From Hemerocallis citrina (taxonomy: Eukaryota; Streptophyta; Magnoliopsida; Asparagales; Asphodelaceae): a stretch of 64,000 nucleotides of DNA. The first letter of the stretch is position 1. Each line of letters opens with the position of its first letter. Shown in pieces: positions 1-8,964 of this stretch. The stretch spans positions 103,513,796 through 103,577,795 of the forward strand of contig CM030366.1 of the NCBI GenBank assembly GCA_017893485.1, in the 5' to 3' direction. The position numbers and the translations under genes are program-made. The notes below the pieces were generated by a model. That model made no database searches, was not told where the DNA came from, and saw nothing but the letters and a program-made list of their open reading frames with translations.

Positions 1-852
1 CCACCTGGTCGGAAAGTCCCATGCCGAGGGGGCTCGAATCAGAAAATACTTGCCCATCTATGACTTGATAAAGTCTGGATTCTCTATCAATTTGACGCCT
101 TTCCGTGGCGACAAGTAGTATCGGTGTTCCGTCTTGCTCATCCGGTTGATCCGATACAGGCTTCGAAGAACGACGAGCTAAGGCTCCACCTTTGTCGTTC
201 AGCACTGGAGCAGAAACCCGAGCGCGTGTCGCCACATGTTAGGCATGAACTGGATCGGGCTCAGTCCATACCACCGAAGCACATCGGTCACGAAGGGGTG
301 AAGGAGAAGGTGCAGGCCCGTATTTAGCGCGTCGTAAGCGAAGACGCACGTGTCAGGCGTGAACGCCGTGCACGCTCGCACCCCGGGTCCGAGGAGGATT
401 AGGGTGTACTCTGGGGGAATCACGAAGCTATTTCGTATCCAAAGCAGGTCCCTCTCCATCAGAACCGAGGTGATGTCGTCAACCTCAGTAACCTCCTTCG
501 GCTCGTTCTCCTCGTACGTCTCCAATCTCCCGTAAATGGCCTTTGTCAACAGGTCACCGGTATACTGCCTGATCCCCCCATGGCCTGATATCTCCGTCGA
601 CAGCCGCCTCATTTCTCCTCCCCGTATGACGGGCTCTACCACCATTTCGACAATCACAGACCGAGCCACCCCCTTCCCCTTTTCCTTGACGAGCGAAGCG
701 ACCAGCTCGACCACGGACGACCATATTATCTCCTTCCCACTCTCTCGGCTCAGCACTTCCGCCCCCTCCTCTTGAATGGTCGGAGCTACTAACCGCTGCT
801 CACTCTACCCTCCCGAGGAAGAAGCCTCGCTACCCGAGGATGCTCTAGACAT
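1..852 (-). pseudogene. Antisense Transposase_28-type reading frame of a Tat-like gypsy element (5' part, broken)
   Basis: Read on the minus strand, an ATG at 852-850 opens a frame beginning MSRASSGSEASSSGG, which meets an in-frame TAG at 807-805. The same frame then stays open from about 804 to a TGA near 199. Its end (HPFVTDVLRWYGLSPIQFMP) matches what I know of the plant Transposase_28 'gypsy-type transposon' domain (PF04195). After a frameshift the homology resumes from about 141 down to position 1 (YYLSPRKG, then a further TAG and MGKYF), so it continues outside the window. The product's function is unknown in the family. On the opposite strand downstream lie a tandem array and a plus-strand LTR; this arrangement matches the extra antisense frame of some Tat-lineage elements, placed between pol and the 3' LTR. 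At least two stops and one frameshift make it a pseudogene. The family call is from memory of the motif, not a search. Confidence 0.62.
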
Positions 853-1176
853 CTTGAAAAGTATATATATATAATTGAAAATATATATATTTACCTTGAT
901 GTGACATTCTCGGGCGGAATCGTTTGTCGGAAATTTCCTTGTCATGCCGCGACAGCTAGCACAACCACCCAAGAGCGAAAATCACTGCTAGCGGAGCGAC
1001 TCGAGAGCAAAAAATTTCTGAGAGTGAAAAGTGAAAGAGTGGGAGAAATGGTGAGGGGGCGAACTTATAGAAAAGAAAGGGTGACTCTTGGGCTTCTAAC
1101 GTATTGGGCCCCACTCAAGCCTATTAAGAAGGCTAAACGAAAAAATGCAGAAGGGCGGGAACACCCCAGGAACTGA
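853..1176. other. Spacer upstream of the antisense frame
   Basis: No convincing gene is seen. It contains two short AT dinucleotide runs (about 863-895). It would act as the leader of the antisense frame at 852. The plus-strand open frame here has no recognisable domain. Confidence 0.4.
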
Positions 1177-2390
1177 CCATATAGCTCGGTAGCCATAGAA
1201 GCGCCGAGCTACCGAGGAAGAGCTATCAAGCTACTTTGCCCTACCGAGCCACTCTACCGAGCTACCGGGGCACCGACCTCCACATTTGGAGAAAAATGTC
1301 GCCGAACACCTTGGGCCATCAAATTGTCCCAAGATTCACGCCAAAAGCTGATGGACGGCTCAGATTTCACCACATCCACAAAATGACAAAAACACGTTTT
1401 CTCGTGATCTGAGCCTCGTCCGTCATGATTCGCACCGTGATGGACTCTCCAGTTTTCGCCACGTAGCTCGGTAGCCCACGAAGCACCGAGCTACCGAGGC
1501 ACTCGGCCGAGCTACCGGGGCACCGACCTCCACATTTGGAGAAAAATGCCGCCGAACTCCTTGGGTCGTCAGATTGTCCCAAGATTTGCGCCAAAAGTTG
1601 ATGAACGGCTCAGATTTTGCCACGTCCACAAAATGACCAAAACACGTTTTCTCGTGATTTGAGCCTCGTGCATCGTGATTCGCACCGTGATGGACGCTCC
1701 AAATTTAGCCACATAGCTCGGCAGCCCACAAAGCGCCGAGCTACCGAGGCACTCTACCGAGCTACCGGGGCACCAACCTCCACATCTAGAGAAAAATACC
1801 GCCGAATTCCTTGGGCCGTTAGATTGTCCCAAGATTTGCGCCAAAAGCTGATGAACGGCTCAGATTTCACCACGTCCAAAAAACGACAACAAACACGTTT
1901 TCTCGTGATCTGAGCCTCGTACATCGTGATTCGTGCCATGATGGACGCTCCAGATTTTGCCACGTAGCTCGGCAGCCCACGAAGCACCGAGCTACCGAGG
2001 CACTCTATCGAGCTACCGGGGCACCGATCTCCACATTTGGAGAAAAATACCGTCGAACTCCTTGGGCCGTCAAATTGTCCCAAGATTCGCGCCAAAAGTT
2101 GATGAACGGCTCAGATTTCGCCACTTCCACAAAATGACTAAAACACGTTTTCTCGTGATCTGAGCCTCGTGTGTCGTGATTCGCACCATGATGGACGCTC
2201 CAAATTTTGCCATGTAGCTCGGCAGCCCACGAAACACCGAGCTACCGAGGCATTCTGCCGAGCTACCGGGGCACCGACCTCCACATACGAAGAAAAGCGC
2301 TTCCGAGCTACTCGAACCGTCAAATCGCTCAAATATTCGTGCCTCTAGCTGATGGACGGTCCAGATCTTGCCATGTCATAAATAGGTATA
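1177..2390. repeat. Tandem array, about 250-bp unit, roughly 4.5-5 copies
   Basis: A landmark inside the unit (ccacat followed by garaaaaat) recurs at about 1281, 1531, 1781, 2032 and 2282, giving spacings of 250, 250, 251 and 250 bp. Each unit has a GC-rich half with CGAGCTACCGAGGCAC-like blocks and an AT-richer half ending in acacgttttctcgtga. Copies differ by point changes; the first and last are partial or divergent. Short overlapping open frames appear on both strands only because the unit repeats. In the plus-strand reading the array lies just upstream of an LTR, the position of the variable 3' untranslated region known in Tat/Ogre elements. Confidence 0.85.
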
Positions 2391-2814
2391 AAAATCTATT
2401 TTTTATTTATTAAATTCAAATTATTTATTTAAAAATAGCGAAAAAATGATTAAAAATTCAGGATAATTAATTAAGAATGCTAAAAAATAATTATAAATTC
2501 GGAAAAATATTTTTGTGCCCCTGGGTAAATAATTATTGCTTAGAATAATTAATTAATACTCTCGAAAAATAAATCACCGCTTTGAAAAATTAAATAAATG
2601 ATCCAAAAAATAATTAAAAAATCAAGGAAAATCACCAAAATCCAAAAGAGCTCAAGAACAATCTTGGGTGTGCTACCAACTTAGAAAAACACCATCATGC
2701 CTCGTATAAGATCCGAAGCCCCTCATTTGGACTCCGATACAACTCCGCAAGGCATTAAATCAGTAAAACTGCTCAAATACTGATCAAACTCAGTCTTCGG
2801 GAGTGGGGAGCTCG
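2391..2814. other. AT-rich spacer ending in a polypurine tract
   Basis: No coding signal. It ends with a purine-rich stretch (GGGAGTGGGGAG, 2800-2810) directly before the proposed LTR start, consistent with a polypurine tract for a plus-strand retroelement. Confidence 0.4.
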
Positions 2815-3384
2815 TGATATGACTAAATATAGGGTTAGATTGGAACCGTTCAAATTGGACACGAATCTTAAAGCTCAGGGGTAAATGGTATTTTCACCTA
2901 TAAACGAGCCTGAAATGGGAACTGTGTCTTTCTTCAAAGCCCAATGACCCATAAACGGATCTGTCTTACTGGGTACGGGTTCCAACCCGTAAGAAACCCA
3001 GTCTGACTGGATAGGAGAGGATTCAGATTTATGATTATCCTTAAATAGCGGTCTTAACCACTTCTATCCATTTATACCGGGAAGTAGGGATTTTATCTTA
3101 TCCTGAAACTGACTTCTAAGGCGGCTATAAATACCCCTCTCACCCCACTGTTACCAGGTAATCAATCTTTTGCCAATTAAAGCTCTTTCTTAATCATTCA
3201 GATTACTGACAAGAACGTCGGAGGGTGCGTCGCCGGAATCAACCCCGGTGTTTCGCACTTTTTGCAGGTTAACGGCGAGAGGATCTCGGTCAAACTCTGG
3301 TGAAGTCGTTCAGGTTTGACTATTCACATTCCCTCGAATCTACAAATCGATCTGTTTGCCCCCACACCGATTCCAGCGGCAACA
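2815..3384 (+). mobile_element. LTR of a Tat-like gypsy element (3' or solo LTR)
   Basis: The segment starts TGATATGAC after a purine tract and ends GCGGCAACA. It has a clear TATA box (3125-3133), then R/U5-like sequence with GTCGGAGGGTGCGTCGCCGG and TTTGCAGGTTAACGGCGAG, which resembles the LTR ends of plant Tat-type gypsy elements. No primer-binding site follows, so this should be a 3' or solo LTR. Boundaries are estimates, since no second copy lies in the window for alignment. Confidence 0.5.
3125..3133 (+). promoter_or_regulatory. LTR TATA box
   Basis: CTATAAATA followed by CCCCTCTCACCCC, a typical plant retroelement core promoter; transcription would start about 25-35 bp downstream. Confidence 0.55.
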
Positions 3385-3450
3385 CATATAAATATACATT
3401 AATCAAATAATAAGATATATATATAAAATGGAGTATCTTTGGGCTTTACA

Positions 3451-3512
3451 AAAATAATAATAATACGAGTAATGGTAATAAAAGTAATTATAATAATAAT
3501 TGCAACAACATC

Positions 3513-3604
<92 letters not shown>

Positions 3605-3660
3605 TGATAAAATAATAAAATAATAATAATAACAGTAACAATAATAATAATGATATGTAT
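3451..3660. repeat. AAT trinucleotide microsatellite
   Basis: A pure AAT run spans about 3513-3601 (around 29 units), flanked by interrupted AAT/TAA runs from 3451 to 3655. The poly-isoleucine minus-strand open frame here is a by-product of the repeat. Confidence 0.95.
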
Positions 3661-4041
3661 CGAAATATGATTCGAGATTAACAAATTTTAAAAATCCAAA
3701 TAGTAATAATATAAAATATAGATAGTTGATCAGTTAGAAATTAAAATATACCATTATTCGAAATAAATAAAAATTTTGATTAGAAAACACCTTAATAAAA
3801 TATTCGAAATGAATTTAGCGAAAAATAAATTTATGAAAAATCAAATTATAGAAATACACAGAAAATACTTATTATCGGAAATGGGGGTTACACAGATTTG
3901 GCTAATGTGTTGGTTTGACTAATACATTAGACAAGCTTGATTCAATCAGGATCTACTCAACTGCTAACAGGTCATGCACTACACGAAAAATTGATAATCA
4001 ACTCGATCTGAATGCTAATTGTTTTGGGTGTTGTACAGACT
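3661..4041. other. AT-rich segment leading into a gag fragment
   Basis: The first 250 bp show nothing recognisable. The last part (about 3900-4041) is the leader of chromovirus B and ends in an acceptor-like TTGTACAG just before the gag ATG. The expected 5' LTR and primer-binding site are missing. Confidence 0.4.
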
Positions 4042-4954
4042 ATGGCTAGTGGGAATGCTTTGTCTTCTCGCTCGTATGAAGACCATCCTGAGTTGGCAGC
4101 TGTTACTCAGATGCTCCAGAAGATTACTCAGATGCAGCAGGAGCACAACGAACTGGTTAAGGCCGCATTGGAGGCTGCTAACTAGAATGTTGTCCCGACC
4201 GCCGTTGCCCCAGTAGTTTTGCCCCCTTTATCCGGATACCGTTGCGGACTTCTTAAGGCTGCACCAGGGAGATGTCAGGCTTTCAACTTGATAGTGGAGG
4301 AAGCTGAGACCGCTAATGAAGTCGTTGTAGGTATTCTTTTGTGTTTTCTTTTATTGTTCTGTTATTTGTTTCTGTTTTATTTATTTCTTTTGCACCTTTC
4401 CTTCATGTTGTCTTTCCTGCACCATTTTTCATATTCCTTGGTTATCTTTCATCTGTTCATCTTTTTTTCCTTGTTTTGACTCTATCTTAGGTGTCATTCT
4501 TGTTCATTCCTTTTCTGGTCGTGTACTTTTTTATTCCGAGACAACCCATTCCTTCGTCTCCTCCCGCTTTGTGGATCAGCATCAGTTGGAGTGCAGTGCT
4601 TTGTCGATAGCTTGGAACATCACCATAGGTGGCGGTGTTGTCGTCTGTTCCCAGGAGTGCAAGCAGTCCCGTGGTGATTCGAGGTGCAGATTTCAAAGCA
4701 TATCTCATTGTGATCGGAAGTTCAAGGTTTGATGTGATTCTCGGCATGGATTGGCTGAGTGTGTACCACGCTATCATTGATTACCGAGCGAAGAAGGTTG
4801 TCTTCAGGATGCCGGCCATGCAGAGTTCGAGTTTCATGCTGGGGAGTTACCCCTTGGGCGTGCACAGGAAGTGGTTGTCGATGCAGGTTGTGTAATGGAG
4901 TTGCACTCAGGCTGTGAGGTTGCGCCTCTTGTAGTGCGGGAATTTCTAGATGTA
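4042..4954 (+). pseudogene. gag-protease remnant of chromovirus B
   Basis: ATG at 4042 starts MASGNALSSRSYEDHP, a typical chromovirus Gag N-terminus with a short coiled-coil (LQKITQMQQEHNELVK). An in-frame TAG lies at 4183-4185. The frame then jumps from VAPVVLPPL to the post-zinc-finger region (CQAFNLIVEEAETANE), so the capsid and zinc knuckle are deleted. A 160-bp GT-AG segment (4331-4490) separates this from protease. Joined across it, the protein reads VILVHSFSGRVLF. The catalytic Asp-Ser-Gly that should follow is Tyr-Ser-Glu, so protease is inactive by sequence. A frame change near 4680 leads to FDVILGMDWLSVYHA, the conserved C-terminal half of gypsy protease. Homology stops near 4954, where another element's sequence begins. 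Confidence 0.75.
4331..4490 (+). other. Intron-like GT-AG segment at the gag-protease junction (element B)
   Basis: It begins GTATTC after ...GTCGTTGTAG and ends TCTATCTTAG before GTGTCATT. It is 160 bp, strongly T-rich, and not homologous to any coding region of gypsy elements. Removing it joins VVV to GVILVHSF in frame with a phase-1 codon split (G|GT). Left in, the gag frame runs on to a TGA at 4477-4479, just before the acceptor, so protease would not be made from that frame. Element C has an equivalent segment at 63256-63355. Confidence 0.55.
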
Positions 4955-7124
4955 GTAGCAAGATCAAGCATATAGTTTCATCCAAGTAATGAATATTTGT
5001 CAAGAGATCTAATTTGAAATTCCCATGATTAATGAGAGCTATATTTTTTGGGAGTGTATGCCATGATGAGATTTTGGAGTTGAAATATAGTTGAGCTTGC
5101 TAACCTTAATCATGATTATGTTGCAGAGGCATTGGCCACCCTAATTATTGATAATCAAGTTGAGTATTCTTGTGAATAAGTGATTAACATTTGAATTAAA
5201 ATGTTTTTAGACCTATCTTAATGCTTGTTCTAACATTGACACTAAAAGTAGCAAGTTCTCTGAGGTAAATGTTGGGAGGGTCAAAATGTTCAAGCGATGC
5301 TTGTAGTTTTATTTTGCTTGAGGACAAGCAAAAGCTAAGTTTGGGGGTATTTGATAAATCCAATAATATCCACATTTTGGAGCAATAATCTGAATGCAAT
5401 TAGACAGTTAAATTCTCTATATGTGGTAATTTACTCTTCTTTTCTCTTTTTCATAGGAAACAGCCTAAAAACAACTAAACGAAGCAGATTCAAGATTTAC
5501 TCAAGACTGTGAGGATGATACACTGGAATGAAGAGCCCTAAGTTGCATCAAAGCATTTGATAGAAGCTGCAGAATACAAGTCGACTAGTCCTTCAACAAC
5601 AGTAGACTGAACAGAGGAGGTTGAGTTTCCGAAGCTTCGGAGTACAGTCGACTTACTCCAAAAGACAGTCAACTTGACTGACTGGATTTGAATCTCCAGA
5701 GTTCACGGCACAGTCGACTTACTCTAACACCAGTCGACTGAACTGGCATTCAGCGAAAGTTAAGAGATAAGAACAGTTGAGATTCACCCTCATCCAAATA
5801 CGCAAACAAATCAGATTGAGTTATCCAAAGCCAGGTTAGCTACAAATAACAACTCTCCAACAATCAAGTTAGAGATCGAGTTTGGCAAGTATTAAGATCA
5901 ACTCAATCCATATCCGATGCGTGAAGAGATAGAATGTTGGAACTTGAGATCTGTAGATAGGGGCAAAAGAAACTATAAAAAGGCTGGAGTACACAGTTTA
6001 GAGGGATATCTCTCGATATCTGGATAGTTAGAATCAGATCGAAAGAGGAGAGAAGGAATCAACGAAAGAAGATCAAGTATAATCAAACAAAGGAGGAGAT
6101 CGAGTGCCACTGGAGGACGAGATCAAGTCAACTAGGAAGCAGATCAAGTCGACTTCAAGGCTGAACATCATAAAAATCAGTGCTACTTTTTCTCTCTCTA
6201 GTTTTTCTTGTTCTTATTGTTAAAGTCATGAATTCTAAATTTTTAATCAATAAAAGTTGTATTATGTGCAACTAATTTTATTGTTGGGTTGATTGAAACC
6301 TTAGTCATGTAATGTTTATAATCTTCTAAAAACACTACTTTTATCACTTATTGATTAAACCTGATTGTCTTGATCAAATTTATAATATGAAGTAACAATT
6401 GTTAGAAAGTTCTTAGGAACAGTCGACTGAGAGCTAGCAACAGTCGACTGATCTGAAGAACCTTACTTTATTAAGTTTGCTTATTATAAAACTAACTCTG
6501 TTATATGAGTATAGAGACGATCCATATCTTGTGCTCATAACTTGTAACACAGGAATCATTTAGGTTCTTGGTTTAATCAACTTGGAGGATCTAGATTTGA
6601 TACCAACTTCTAGAGCTTTGAGTGTTTGTTCATTTCCATTGTTCCTATGCTTTCTTCAAGTGTAACTTAGTAGATACCATGCTAAATACTTAAGGAAAGA
6701 AACGAATTAGAGTAGATACCATACCTAATTCTTGGCCTAGGAAAATCTTAACTTTAAGGAGTAGATACCATGCCCTTAAAGGAACAAACATGAGTGATTA
6801 GAGTAGTGTAGAAGGTGATCTAGCATTCTTGACTATAGGTGGAAATCAAGCCCAACTACTTAAATAGATGTTTTGTGACTCAATTGGTAATTCTACTTGA
6901 TCTAGATTTTAAATCTCTTCATTTCCTTTCAAATAGACTTTTAGAACAAAACTTTATGATTTGTAGTTCTGTTTTATTGATTAGTGAGTTAATTACTACA
7001 ATCTCTGTGGGATCGACCCTTACTTTTTACTACGCTTCTATAAACGATTCGTACACTTGCGAGATTTTAATTTGTGTCTAGTCTATCTGTTTATTTAGAT
7101 AGCTGAGACTGCACAACAAGTTGC
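4955..7124 (+). mobile_element. Foreign LTR-retrotransposon end inserted in element B
   Basis: Element B homology stops at about 4954 and resumes at about 7125. In between, 4955-5335 resembles a retroelement 3' untranslated region, followed by GGACAAGCAAAAGC and a polypurine tract AAGTTTGGGGG (5337-5347). An LTR starting TGATAAATCC then begins at 5352. The LTR has a TATA box (about 5973-5981, CTATAAAAAG) and an end region with GTGGGATCGACCC and TACACTTGCGAG, as in plant Athila/Tat-like or SIRE-like LTRs. CAGTCGACT-like motifs recur at about 5580-5740 and 6420-6450. No second LTR or coding region is present, and B's RT and RNase H are lost, so the insertion was accompanied or followed by deletion. 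The right boundary is uncertain by about 30 bp. Confidence 0.55.
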
Positions 7125-8560
7125 ATGATGCTTCAGTTGCAGTCGTCTCTTGTTGAGCAGATTAAGGAGGCTTAAGTAGGTGATGAGCAATTGCAAGGGT
7201 TCAGAGTCAAAGTTGAAGCAGGTACGAGGACCAATATGGTCGTTCACTCAGATGGATTGCTTCATTTTGGGTCCAGACTATGTGTTCTGAAGGGTGAGGT
7301 TCGTCAGAAGCCCACCAGTCGTCGTACTCTATTTATCCTGAAGGTACTAAGATGTACCGGGACTTGAAGCTTCACTTTTGGTGGCATGGTATGAAGAGGG
7401 CCGTGGCGAGATTTATGTCGCAGTGCTTGATCTACCAGCAGGTGAAGGCAGAGCATCAGAGAACCCCCGGACTTCTTCAGCCTCTTCCCATTCCGGAGTG
7501 GAAGTGGAAGCACACCACAATGGATTTTGTGACCGCTTTGTCGAGGAGTCCCAAGGGTCACAACGCCATTTGGGTGATTGTGGACAGGTTGACCAAGAGT
7601 GCTCACTTCGTTCCCTTCAGAGTTGGATAGTCGACTGAGAGCCTAGCTGAGAAGTACATGCAAGAGATTGTCAGACTTCATGGGGTTCCAGTCAGTATTG
7701 TATCCGACAGGAATACGAGGTTCAGGTCTCAGTTTTGGGAGAGTCTTCAGAGTAGTCTGGAGAGTAAGTTGAAGTATAGTACAGCTTTTCACCCGTAGAC
7801 AGATGGACAGCCAGAGAGGACCATCCAAACTCTAGAGGATCTGTTAAGGTTCTGTGTGCTGCAATTTGGAGGTTATTGGGAGGACCACTTGCATCTTGTA
7901 GAATTCTCGTACAATAACAGCTTTCAGGCCAGTCTTAAAGCTGCTCTGTACGAGGCACTATATGGTCAGAAGTGCAGATCACCAGTGTGATGGGATGACA
8001 TTGGTGAGAGGAAGTTGTTGGGTATGGAGTTGATCACCAGGACTATGGATGTTGTGACTCAGATCAGGAAGCATCTTCAAGCCGCGCAAGACAGACAGAA
8101 GAGATGGGATGATGTCCATTGGAGAGCCTTGGAGTTTGAGGTGGGAGACCATGTTTTCCTCAAGGTATCACTGTGACAAGGTGTCATCCGTGTTGGTGGC
8201 AGAGGCAAGTTGAGCCCTAGGTTCATCGAACCGTTTGACATCGTGGAACGAGTAGGCAAGGTGGCCTATCGTCTTGCATTGCCAACGACTTTATCTGGAG
8301 TGCACGACGTATTCCATGTCTCGCAATTGAGGAAGTGTATCTGTGATGAGAGCCACATGATTGACTACTTGGAGTTATCCGTAAGGCCGGATCTGTCTTG
8401 TGAAATTCTACCATTTTCTATCTTGGACCGGCGGGAGAAGGTGTTGAAGAACAAGGTGATCAAGCTTGTTTGTGTTTCTTGGAATCCTCACTCGCCGGTG
8501 AGTCAACTTGGGAGCAGGAGGAGGATATCCAGCGGAGGTTTCCTCATTTGTATGTGTACT
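7125..8560 (+). pseudogene. Integrase and chromodomain-like tail of chromovirus B
   Basis: One frame (from 7352) runs through the integrase with four in-frame stops at 7628, 7796, 7988 and 8174. The N-terminal HHCC zinc site is damaged: YSIYPEGTKMYRDLK has Tyr where the second His is usual, and CLIYQQVKAEHQ has Tyr for the second Cys of the C-x2-C pair. The catalytic core keeps its D-D-E residues ([31 protein letters not shown]). The conserved GKLSPRFIEPFDIVERVG and VFHVSQLRKC segments follow, then a chromodomain-like block (KVLKNKVIKLVCVSWNPHS) that shifts frame near 8495 to STWEQEEDIQRRFPHL. This enzyme would insert the element's cDNA, with the chromodomain-like tail guiding target choice; both are non-functional here. 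Confidence 0.85.
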
Positions 8561-8957
8561 TATGTTTTATTGTTTTGCTTTTGTTGATTTTCTTTTCTTT
8601 TTGGGGTTACCTTATGTACTTCTTGTTGAATTTCGAGGACGAAATTCTTCTTGTTAGGTGGGTAGAATTTGTAACCCCTGTGACTTATTATTGTATTTCT
8701 GTTTATTTTTAATTAAATTCCTGGTTATTTTTATTTCTGATTGTATTTATTTTTGTTCCCTTGAATCGTGTGTTGTTCTTTCTCTCTGTATAATTCATTT
8801 TACTTTGATTCAGCCTTTATTTCTCAATTTGATTGATCTACACAACTGTTCTTTCCCCTACGTATTGTCTAAACCTAATTCTTGTTCTATTTGATTAATA
8901 TTTGACTCTTTTCTTCCCTATTGGATACTACCCATTAACCAAAACCTGCTTTGACTC

Positions 8958-8964
8958 TATATAA
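8958..8964 (+). promoter_or_regulatory. LTR TATA box (element B)
   Basis: TATATAA within ACTCTATATAACCC, followed by CCCTAACCCTAA and a pyrimidine-rich leader; the likely U3/R boundary lies just downstream. Confidence 0.45.

Noticed and set aside
1177..2390. CRISPR-like or regulatory repeat array
   Set aside because: Units are 250 bp with no short repeat/unique spacer pattern, and the context is a plant retroelement.
1367..2413. Several overlapping open frames of 60-110 codons on both strands
   Set aside because: They recur with the 250-bp period and have no domain; open by repeat composition only.
3399..3641. 80-residue minus-strand frame, mostly isoleucine
   Set aside because: It is the AAT microsatellite read in one frame; no protein signal.
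3974..3988. CACTACACGAAAA as a CACTA terminus
   Set aside because: No subterminal repeats, no partner end and no TSD; it lies in a gypsy leader.
4629..4895. Stand-alone small gene
   Set aside because: It is the C-terminal half of a gypsy protease (ILGMDWLSVYHA) in a shifted frame.
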